Made by a program: the position numbers and the translations under genes. Below, piece after piece: positions 5,945 through 10,616 of a stretch of 10,616 nt of DNA. Under the pieces are notes generated by a model. The model made no database searches and was not told the origin of the DNA. It worked only from the letters and a program-made list of their open reading frames with translations. Source of the stretch: Rhodospirillales bacterium (lineage in GTDB: Bacteria > Pseudomonadota > Alphaproteobacteria > Rhodospirillales > Casp-alpha2); assembly GCA_016187325.1 (NCBI GenBank), contig JACPJY010000342.1:1-10616 (forward strand), in the 5' to 3' direction. Each line of letters opens with the position of its first letter. Positions within the stretch are counted from its first letter, which is position 1.

Positions 5945-6267
5945 TGGCGACTAAATTGAAAATCAGGAAGGGCGACCGGGTGGTCGTGACCACCGGCCGG
6001 GACAAGGGCAAGACCGGCGAGGTGCTGCGGATCCTGCGCAAACAGAACCGGGCGCTTGTCCAGGGCGTCAACATGGTCAAGCGCCACCAGCGGCCGACCC
6101 AGGCCTCCGGGGGCGGAATCGTCGAGAAGGAATCGACGATCCATATCTCGAACCTGGCGCACATCGATCCCAAGGATCAGAAGCCGACACGCATTGGGTT
6201 CAAGGTCCTCGACGATGGCCGCAAAGTGCGCTTTGCAAAGCGCTCCGGCGAGATCATCGACAAATAA
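5944..6267 (+). CDS. rplX: 50S ribosomal protein L24
   Basis: 107 residues, close to the E. coli 104. L24 is an assembly-initiator protein that binds the 5' end of 23S rRNA. A KOW motif occupies about residues 9-31 (KGDRVVVTTGRDKGKTGEVL). It is followed by VQGVNMVKRHQRPTQASGGG and the block IVEKESTIHISNLAHIDP. The C-terminal part reads PTRIGFKVLDDGRKVRFAKR. The chosen ATG at 5944 overlaps the rplN stop by one base. A GTG at 5941, directly before it, would add one methionine; no evidence separates the two beyond codon preference. There are no unusual features. Confidence 0.96.
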   Translation: MATKLKIRKGDRVVVTTGRDKGKTGEVLRILRKQNRALVQGVNMVKRHQRPTQASGGGIVEKESTIHISNLAHIDPKDQKPTRIGFKVLDDGRKVRFAKRSGEIIDK

Positions 6268-6282
6268 TCGAGCGTGAATGAC

Positions 6283-7026
6283 ATGACGCGTTTACACGAT
6301 CTATACGAGAGCACGATCAAGCCGGCGCTGGTCAAGGAGTTCGGATACAAGAACTCGATGCAGGCGCCGCGGCTGGAGAAGATCGTCCTCAACATGGGCG
6401 TCGGCGAAGCGGTCAACGACCGCAAGAAGGTCGACGCCGCAGCCCAGGAACTGACCATGATCGCCGGCCAGAAAGCGGTGGTCACCCGGGCCAAGAAGTC
6501 GATCGCCAACTTCAAGTTGCGCGATGGCATGGCCATCGGCTGCAAGGTGACGCTTAGGCGGGACCGCATGTACGAGTTCCTCGACCGGCTGGTCAACATT
6601 GCTCTGCCGCGGGTCCGCGACTTCCGCGGCCTGTCGGTCAAGAGCTTCGACGGCGCCGGCAACTTCTCGATCGGGCTGAAGGAGCAGATCGTGTTCCCGG
6701 AGATTGATTACGACAAGGTCGACGAGATTCGCGGCCTCGACATCGTCATCTGCACCAGCGCCCGCACCAATGCCGAGGCGCAGGCGCTGCTGAAGGGCTT
6801 CGACATGCCGTTTACTGCAAAGGACGCCGAGAAGGAAGCTAGGGAGGCAGCGGCGAAACGCGCCGCGATGGAAGCCGAGCGCAAGGCGGCGCGGGACGCG
6901 ATGAAGGAAGCTGAAGAGCACGACAAGGAAGGGAAAGAAGCCGCGGCTGCCGAGGGCAGCGCCGCGACCGCCGCGCCGAAGGCGGCGGCTAAGGATATGC
7001 CGGCAAAGGGCGGGGCGAAGGGCTAA
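6283..7026 (+). CDS. rplE: 50S ribosomal protein L5, with long charged helical C-terminal tail
   Basis: 247 residues from the ATG at 6283; L5 is normally 177-190. L5 binds 5S rRNA in the central protuberance and makes the intersubunit bridge to S13. The core shows RLHDLYESTIKPALVKEFGY, the NMGVGE motif at 37-42, then TRAKKSIANFKLRDGMAIG, and ends at GFDMPF (about residues 172-177), where typical L5 stops. About 70 further residues follow. The first half is rich in Lys, Glu, Arg and Ala with alternating charge, as in a single alpha helix or coiled coil; the end is Ala/Lys/Gly-rich. The extension is in frame, with a clean stop 21 bases before rpsN. A GTG at 6274 would add Met-Asn-Asp. I favour 6283 because Met-Thr-Arg-Leu-His-Asp matches the E. 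coli N-terminus; neither start has a clear Shine-Dalgarno sequence. Confidence 0.96.
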   Translation: MTRLHDLYESTIKPALVKEFGYKNSMQAPRLEKIVLNMGVGEAVNDRKKVDAAAQELTMIAGQKAVVTRAKKSIANFKLRDGMAIGCKVTLRRDRMYEFLDRLVNIALPRVRDFRGLSVKSFDGAGNFSIGLKEQIVFPEIDYDKVDEIRGLDIVICTSARTNAEAQALLKGFDMPFTAKDAEKEAREAAAKRAAMEAERKAARDAMKEAEEHDKEGKEAAAAEGSAATAAPKAAAKDMPAKGGAKG

Positions 7027-7047
7027 GGCCCAACGGAGATCAGCGTA

Positions 7048-7353
7048 ATGGCAAAGACGAGCTCGATCGAACGAAACAAGAAGCGGGTCCGGTTGGCCAA
7101 GAAATTTGCGGCCAAGCGGGCGGCGCTCAAGGCGGCGGCCAGGGACAAGAACCTGTCGCCGGAGGAGCGCTTCAATGCCCGCATCAAGCTGGCGAAGCTG
7201 CCGCGCAACTCAGCGCCGATCCGGCAGCGCCTACGCTGCAGCCTGACCGGGCGGTCGCGGGGAAATTACCGCAAGTTCAAGCTCAGCCGTCTGGCGCTGC
7301 GTGAGTTGGCCTCAAAGGGCCAGATCCCCGGCATGATCAAGGCAAGTTGGTAA
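7048..7353 (+). CDS. rpsN: 30S ribosomal protein S14, zinc-independent long form
   Basis: 101 residues, the length of the long zinc-free S14 of Proteobacteria; S14 sits in the 30S head near the A/P sites. It begins AKTSSIERNKKRVRLAKKF, continues with the insertion typical of the long form (DKNLSPEERFNARIKLAKLP), and ends with the conserved RQRLRCSLTGRSRGNYRKF and SRLALRELASKGQIPGMIKA. Only one cysteine (residue 64) is present, so the four-cysteine zinc site of the short S14 form is missing, as expected for this class. GGAG at 7035-7038 lies 9 bases upstream of the ATG. The gene sits between rplE and rpsH as in the standard spc operon. Confidence 0.97.
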   Translation: MAKTSSIERNKKRVRLAKKFAAKRAALKAAARDKNLSPEERFNARIKLAKLPRNSAPIRQRLRCSLTGRSRGNYRKFKLSRLALRELASKGQIPGMIKASW

Positions 7354-7366
7354 GGAGATACGGCAG

Positions 7367-7765
7367 ATGACGATGACCGATCCCCTGAGCGATCTGCTGA
7401 CTCGCATTCGTAACGGGCAACAGGCCAAGAAGAGCACCGTGAGGTCGCCGGCTTCGAAGTTGCGTGCCAGCGTGCTTGAGGTTCTGAAGCGGGAAGGCTT
7501 CATCCGCGGCTATTCCGAACGCGAAGTTCGCCCCGGGGTGTCCGAGATCGAAATCGAGCTCAAGTATCACGAGGGGCAACCCGTGATCCGTGAGATAAAC
7601 CGCGTTTCCACGCCAGGGCGACGCGTCTATTCGGCCATCAAGGACCTGCCCCGTGTGTACGACGGCCTCGGCATCTCCATATTGTCGACGCCGCGCGGCG
7701 TGCTTTCGGATTCGGAAGCCCGCGACCAGAACGTCGGCGGCGAAGTCCTCTGTCAGGTGTTCTAG
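7367..7765 (+). CDS. rpsH: 30S ribosomal protein S8
   Basis: 132 residues, normal. S8 binds the central domain of 16S rRNA and in E. coli represses the spc operon at the rplE start; whether it does so here cannot be judged. The only sequence between rplX and rplE is 15 bases, so a target site would have to extend into coding sequence. Visible motifs are DPLSDLLTRIRNGQQAKK, LEVLKREGFIRGYSE, then STPGRRVYSAIKDLPRVYDG and LGISILSTPRGVLSD. The end GGEVLCQVF matches the usual EVLC-x-VF. The ATG at 7367 (Met-Thr-Met-Thr-Asp) is common in relatives; 7373 is an alternative. AAGGAG at 7352-7357 is 9 bases upstream and overlaps the rpsN stop. Confidence 0.97.
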   Translation: MTMTDPLSDLLTRIRNGQQAKKSTVRSPASKLRASVLEVLKREGFIRGYSEREVRPGVSEIEIELKYHEGQPVIREINRVSTPGRRVYSAIKDLPRVYDGLGISILSTPRGVLSDSEARDQNVGGEVLCQVF

Positions 7766-7795
7766 GGATCAGGGCGCAGGAAACGGAAACAGCAC

Positions 7796-8329
7796 ATGTC
7801 GAGGGTCGGCAAAAATCCCGTGAAGATCCCCACCGGCGTCAACGTCGATGTCGCCGGTCAGTCGGTCACGGCCAAGGGCAAGAAGGGGGAGCATCGTATC
7901 TTCTTGTCAAAAGAGGTCGAAATCAAACGCGACGGCGACAAAATCTGGGTCAAGCCGCGCAGCGACAGTTTGTTCGCGCGCAAGATGTGGGGCACGGCGC
8001 GGAACAACATCAAGAACTTGGTCAACGGCGTTGCCGAGGGCTTCTCGCGCAGCCTCGAGATCAACGGCGTCGGCTACCGGGCGCAGGTGCAGGGCAAGAC
8101 CCTGGTCATCCAACTCGGCTTCAGCCATGAGGTCCGCTATCCGATTCCGAATGGGATCACCATTGCCTGCGAGGAGCAGACGCGGCTAACGGTCAGCGGC
8201 GCCGATAAGCAGCGGGTCGGCCAGACGGCGGCCGAGATCCGGGATTTCCGCCGGCCTGAGCCATACAAGGGCAAGGGCATCCGCTATACGGGAGAGTACA
8301 TCTTCCGCAAGGAAGGCAAGAAGAAGTAA
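7796..8329 (+). CDS. rplF: 50S ribosomal protein L6
   Basis: 177 residues, the standard size. L6 has two similar alpha/beta domains and lies near the sarcin-ricin loop and the factor-binding site. The N-terminal SRVGKNPVKIPTGVNVDV, the mid-region RNNIKNLVNGVAEGFSRSLE and VGYRAQVQGKTLVIQLGFSH, and the C-terminal signature RRPEPYKGKGIRYTGEYI (from residue 152) identify it. Most relatives have Arg-Pro-Pro or Lys-Pro-Pro at the start of that signature, and Arg-Arg-Pro here is a mild variant. AGGA at 7778-7781 is about 14 bases before the ATG, so the ribosome-binding site is weak or widely spaced. The TAA overlaps the rplR ATG (TAATG). Confidence 0.97.
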   Translation: MSRVGKNPVKIPTGVNVDVAGQSVTAKGKKGEHRIFLSKEVEIKRDGDKIWVKPRSDSLFARKMWGTARNNIKNLVNGVAEGFSRSLEINGVGYRAQVQGKTLVIQLGFSHEVRYPIPNGITIACEEQTRLTVSGADKQRVGQTAAEIRDFRRPEPYKGKGIRYTGEYIFRKEGKKK

Positions 8330-8691
8330 TGAGTAAAGCTAACGAATCATTCATACGACGGACCCGGCGCACGCGCGCGCGGGTCCGCTTGCGTGGCAAG
8401 GGCCGGCCGCGGCTGTCGGTGTTCCGCTCGGAAAGGCACATCTACGCCCAGATCATCGACGACCTGAAGCAAGTGACGCTGGCGGCGGCCTCGAGCCTGG
8501 AGAAAGAGATGCGTGCACGGCTGAAGTCCGGCGGCGACAAGAGCGCAGCCGGCGAAGTCGGCAAGACGATCGCCGAGCGGGCGCTTGCCAAGGGCATCAA
8601 GGAAGTCGTTTTCGACCGCGGCGGCTACCGCTACCACGGCCGAGTCAAGGCGCTGGCCGATGCGGCCCGCGCCGGCGGATTGAAGTTCTAG
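8329..8691 (+). CDS. rplR: 50S ribosomal protein L18
   Basis: 120 residues, normal for L18, which carries 5S rRNA into the central protuberance together with L5. The basic N-terminus (RRTRRTRARVRLRGKGRPRL) is followed by LSVFRSERHIYAQIIDD, a middle with SLEKEMRARLKSGGDKSAAG, and the conserved end: AERALAKGIKEVVFDRGGYR followed by YHGRVKALADAARAGGLKF. The ATG is within the rplF stop (TAATG), and a purine-rich GGAAGGCAAGAAG sequence at the end of rplF can act as ribosome-binding site. Nothing unusual was seen. Confidence 0.97.
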   Translation: MSKANESFIRRTRRTRARVRLRGKGRPRLSVFRSERHIYAQIIDDLKQVTLAAASSLEKEMRARLKSGGDKSAAGEVGKTIAERALAKGIKEVVFDRGGYRYHGRVKALADAARAGGLKF

Positions 8692-8702
8692 GAGAAGAGC
8701 AG

Positions 8703-9389
8703 ATGGCGGATACCAAACCTTCCTCTCCACCGGGCGGCGGTGACGGTGGCCGCGGCCCCGGCGACCGTGGCGATGGTCGCGGTGGCCGTGGCGGCGGCGG
8801 TCGCGGGCGTGGCGGCGGGCGCGGCGGTCCGCGTGGGCGCGATCGCGATCGCGGCCCCGAGCGCGAAGGGGGAGACGACCTGCTCGACAAGCTGGTCCAC
8901 ATCAACCGCGTCGCCAAGGTGGTGAAGGGCGGCCGGCGGTTCTCGTTCGGCGCCCTGGTGGTGGTTGGCGACGGCCGCGGCCGCGTCGGCTACGGCACCG
9001 GCAAGGCGCGCGAGGTGCCGGAAGCCATCCGCAAGGCCACCGAACAGGCAAAACGCAACATGGTGCGCATCCCGTTACGCGAAGGGCGAACCCTCCATCA
9101 CGACGTCAACGGCCGTTACGGCGCCGGCAAGGTGGTACTGCGCGCCGCGCCCCCGGGCACCGGCATCATCGCTGGCGGTCCGATGCGTGCGGTGTTCGAG
9201 ACCATGGGCGTTCACGACGTGGTCGCCAAGTCGATCGGCAGCGCCAATCCCCATAACATGGTGAAGGCGACCTTCCGGGCGTTGCTGACCTCGGCATCGC
9301 CAAGGAGTGTCGCGCAGCGGCGCGGCAAGAAGGTCGGCGAACTGACGGCGCGCCGGGGCGAGCCCGTGGAAGCCGCCGCCAAGGAGTAA
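8703..9389 (+). CDS. rpsE: 30S ribosomal protein S5, with Arg/Gly-rich N-terminal extension
   Basis: 228 residues; S5 is usually 160-205. S5 helps form the mRNA entry channel and affects decoding accuracy. The conserved part begins near residue 58 (DDLLDKLVHINRVAKVVKGG) and continues through FSFGALVVVGDGRGRVGYGT, then GKAREVPEAIRKATEQAKRN, GTGIIAGGPMRAVFE and IGSANPHNMVKATFRALL. Residues 1-57 form a low-complexity tail: a short Ser/Pro lead, then about 45 residues dominated by Gly, Arg and Asp with RGG-like units, ending in an Arg/Asp patch. It is probably disordered and may contact RNA. AGGAG at 8690-8694 overlaps the rplR stop and fits the ATG at 8703. A later in-frame start would lose the tail, but none with a good ribosome-binding site is seen. 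Confidence 0.96.
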   Translation: MADTKPSSPPGGGDGGRGPGDRGDGRGGRGGGGRGRGGGRGGPRGRDRDRGPEREGGDDLLDKLVHINRVAKVVKGGRRFSFGALVVVGDGRGRVGYGTGKAREVPEAIRKATEQAKRNMVRIPLREGRTLHHDVNGRYGAGKVVLRAAPPGTGIIAGGPMRAVFETMGVHDVVAKSIGSANPHNMVKATFRALLTSASPRSVAQRRGKKVGELTARRGEPVEAAAKE

Positions 9390-9392
9390 CCG

Positions 9393-9599
9393 ATGGCCGA
9401 TGACAAGAAGCAAAAGAAGGGCACCCTCAAGGTGACGCAAATCGCCAGCCCCATCGGGCGCCACAGGAGCCAGCGCGTCGTGCTCATCGGGCTTGGGCTA
9501 AACAAGCTGCACCGGTCGCGTGTGCTCGAGGATACGCCGGCTGTGCGCGGCATGATCAATAAGGTCCACCACCTCGTCCGCGTCGAAGAGGCCGGTTGA
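9393..9599 (+). CDS. rpmD: 50S ribosomal protein L30
   Basis: 68 residues, within the usual 58-68. L30 is a small alpha/beta protein on the large subunit and is absent from some bacterial groups. The core KGTLKVTQIASPIGRHRSQR is followed by LIGLGLNKLHRSRVLEDTPA and the helix VRGMINKVHHLVRVEE, all typical. The first eight or so residues (ADDKKQKK) are a charged lead. AAGGAG at 9381-9386, inside the end of rpsE, lies 6 bases before the ATG; only 3 bases separate the genes. The following gap to rplO is, at 67 bases, the longest in the cluster. Confidence 0.95.
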   Translation: MADDKKQKKGTLKVTQIASPIGRHRSQRVVLIGLGLNKLHRSRVLEDTPAVRGMINKVHHLVRVEEAG

Positions 9600-9622
9600 C
9601 GCCAGCGACGGCCGGCAACGCA

Positions 9623-9643
9623 CCCCGCGAGCATCACGCGGGG
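9623..9643 (+). repeat. GC-rich hairpin in the rpmD-rplO gap
   Basis: A perfect 7-bp inverted repeat pairs CCCCGCG at 9623-9629 with CGCGGGG at 9637-9643 around a 7-base loop. All stem pairs are G-C. No T run follows, so it does not look like a rho-independent terminator. It stands 24 bases after the rpmD stop and 23 before the rplO ATG, just upstream of the rplO ribosome-binding site (AAGGA at 9652-9656). It may serve as an mRNA processing or stabilising structure, or modulate rplO translation. The function is unknown. Confidence 0.5.
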
Positions 9644-9666
9644 CCCAGAACAAGGAATTTGAGACC

Positions 9667-10404
9667 ATGAGACTAAACGAGCTTGGCGGTCAACCGGGCG
9701 GACGCAAGGCGCGGAAGCGCGTCGGCCGCGGCATCGGCTCCGGCAAGGGCAAGACCTGCGGGCACGGCACCAAGGGCCAGAAAGCCCGCACCGGCGTCAC
9801 CATCAACGGTTTCGAAGGCGGCCAGATGCCGATCTACCGCCGCCTGCCGAAGCGCGGGTTCACCAATCCGTTCACCCGCGACATCGCGGAAATTACGCTC
9901 GCCATCCTCGATCGCGCGGTAACGCGCGGTAACGTCGACGCCAAACAGCCGGTGACCGAGGACGCGTTGCGCGCGGCCGGGCTGGTGAAAAAACAGTGCA
10001 GCGGCGTGCGCCTGCTTGCGAACGGCGAATTGAAGGCTAAATTGACAATCGAGATCACCGCTGCCTCGAAAACTGCCATCGCCGCGGTCGAGAAGGCCGG
10101 TGGCAGCATCACCGTGAAGCCGCGAAAGGCCAGGCCCGAGGGCAAGGGCAGGGCCCGCGACCGGAAACGGAAGGAAAGGGCCGAGACGGCCGAGAAAAAG
10201 TATGCCGAGGCCGCCGAGAAAGCCAAGAAGAAAGCCGGCGAAGGCGCCAAGAGCAAGCCGGACAAGTCCGCGAAGGGGAAATCCGAGGGCAAGCCCGAGG
10301 CGAAAGCCAAGGCCGGGCCCGATGCCAAGGGCGGTGAAAAGCCCGCGGGCAAGCCGCAGGCCAAGCCAGGCGGCCACGGCAAGAGCGGCCCCGAGCAGGC
10401 CTAA
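9667..10404 (+). CDS. rplO: 50S ribosomal protein L15, with long Lys/Ala/Gly-rich C-terminal tail
   Basis: 245 residues; L15 is usually 144-165. L15 is a late-binding large-subunit protein with an extended N-terminus threaded into 23S rRNA. That part is visible as RLNELGGQPGGRKARKRVGR followed by GIGSGKGKTCGHGTKGQKAR, then FEGGQMPIYRRLPKRGF. The globular domain ends around residue 150 (KAGGSITV). The last 94 or so residues are low complexity. They start with an Arg/Lys/Glu stretch that could be helical (ERAETAEKKYAEAAEKAKKK) and continue as Lys/Pro/Gly/Ala with repeated AKG- and KPxAK-like units. The tail is strongly basic overall and presumably disordered. The stop lies 24 bases before secY. 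AAGGA at 9652-9656 is 10 bases before the ATG. Confidence 0.96.
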   Translation: MRLNELGGQPGGRKARKRVGRGIGSGKGKTCGHGTKGQKARTGVTINGFEGGQMPIYRRLPKRGFTNPFTRDIAEITLAILDRAVTRGNVDAKQPVTEDALRAAGLVKKQCSGVRLLANGELKAKLTIEITAASKTAIAAVEKAGGSITVKPRKARPEGKGRARDRKRKERAETAEKKYAEAAEKAKKKAGEGAKSKPDKSAKGKSEGKPEAKAKAGPDAKGGEKPAGKPQAKPGGHGKSGPEQA

Positions 10405-10428
10405 CGCCAAAGGCGATCCAACACAGCC

Positions 10429-10616
10429 ATGACATCAGCGGCCGAACAATTCGTCTCCAACCTGAACTTCGGAGCCTTCTCCAAGGCCACCGAACTGAAG
10501 AAGCGCATCTGGTTCACGTTGGGCGCGCTGATCATCTACCGGCTCGGCACCTACATCCCGCTGCCGGGGATCGATCCGATCGTGCTGAAGGACATCTTCC
10601 AACAGAACCAGGGCGG
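10429..10616 (+). CDS. secY: Preprotein translocase subunit SecY, N-terminal fragment (3' end outside window)
   Basis: The first 62 codons are present and the window ends inside codon 63. SecY is the channel-forming inner-membrane subunit of the Sec translocase. The N-terminus AAEQFVSNLNFGAFSKATEL is a cytoplasmic amphipathic stretch typical of alphaproteobacterial SecY. A Lys-Lys-Arg at 24-26 then leads into the first membrane segment at about 27-43 (IWFTLGALIIYRLGTYI). Next comes PLPGIDP at 44-50, the conserved start of the segment leading to the plug. The gene ends the spc cluster in the normal place after rplO. Only a weak AAAGG (about 10409-10413) is seen upstream of the ATG. Confidence 0.97.
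   Translation, partial: MTSAAEQFVSNLNFGAFSKATELKKRIWFTLGALIIYRLGTYIPLPGIDPIVLKDIFQQNQG

Noticed and set aside
8740..8925. Short open frames on both strands over the S5 N-terminal tail
   Set aside because: The GGC/CGT-rich codons of the Arg/Gly tail keep other frames open; these products have no start signals or recognisable sequence.
9914..9933. Exact 10-bp tandem repeat (GCGCGGTAAC twice) inside rplO
   Set aside because: The reading frame of L15 is intact and normal on both sides (RAVTRGNVDAK), so there is no sign of a duplication causing a frameshift. It is probably chance in GC-rich sequence.

Overview
The window is a high-GC stretch of an alphaproteobacterial chromosome holding the str/S10/spc ribosomal protein cluster. 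Every supported gene is on the + strand. The placement rests on protein sequence: the SecY N-terminus (AAEQFVSNLNFGAFSKA), zinc-free S14, and L22, L23, S8 and L30 sequences that read like Rhodospirillales and related Alphaproteobacteria. I cannot assign a genus.

Layout: the 3' end of tuf (1-265) is followed by a terminator-like hairpin. The S10 block follows: rpsJ, rplC, rplD, rplW, rplB, rpsS, rplV, rpsC, rplP, rpmC, rpsQ (321-5542). The spc block comes next: rplN, rplX, rplE, rpsN, rpsH, rplF, rplR, rpsE, rpmD, rplO (5576-10404), and the window ends in the first 62 codons of secY. The order is the canonical bacterial one with nothing inserted. Intergenic gaps are 67 bases or less and four junctions overlap, so the genes are probably co-transcribed and partly translationally coupled. 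Together they supply EF-Tu, about twenty proteins of both ribosomal subunits, and the core of the Sec channel.

The notable departures are within genes. (1) rplV lacks the conserved N-terminal part of L22. The well-spaced Shine-Dalgarno and ATG at its expected start (3645) are out of frame with the L22 body, whose first in-frame ATG is at 3652. This looks like an internal deletion of 3k+2 bases, either real or an assembly error. (2) Five ribosomal proteins carry long low-complexity tails of different composition: L3 (Ala/Pro C-terminus), S19 (Ala/Pro/Gly/Ser C-terminus), L5 (charged helical C-terminus), S5 (Arg/Gly-rich N-terminus) and L15 (Lys/Ala/Gly C-terminus of about 94 residues). (3) Hairpins lie in the tuf-rpsJ and rpmD-rplO gaps.

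I found no mobile element, CRISPR array, tRNA or rRNA, and no non-coding stretch longer than 300 bases. I saw no clear promoter. Apart from the points above, this is an ordinary housekeeping region.
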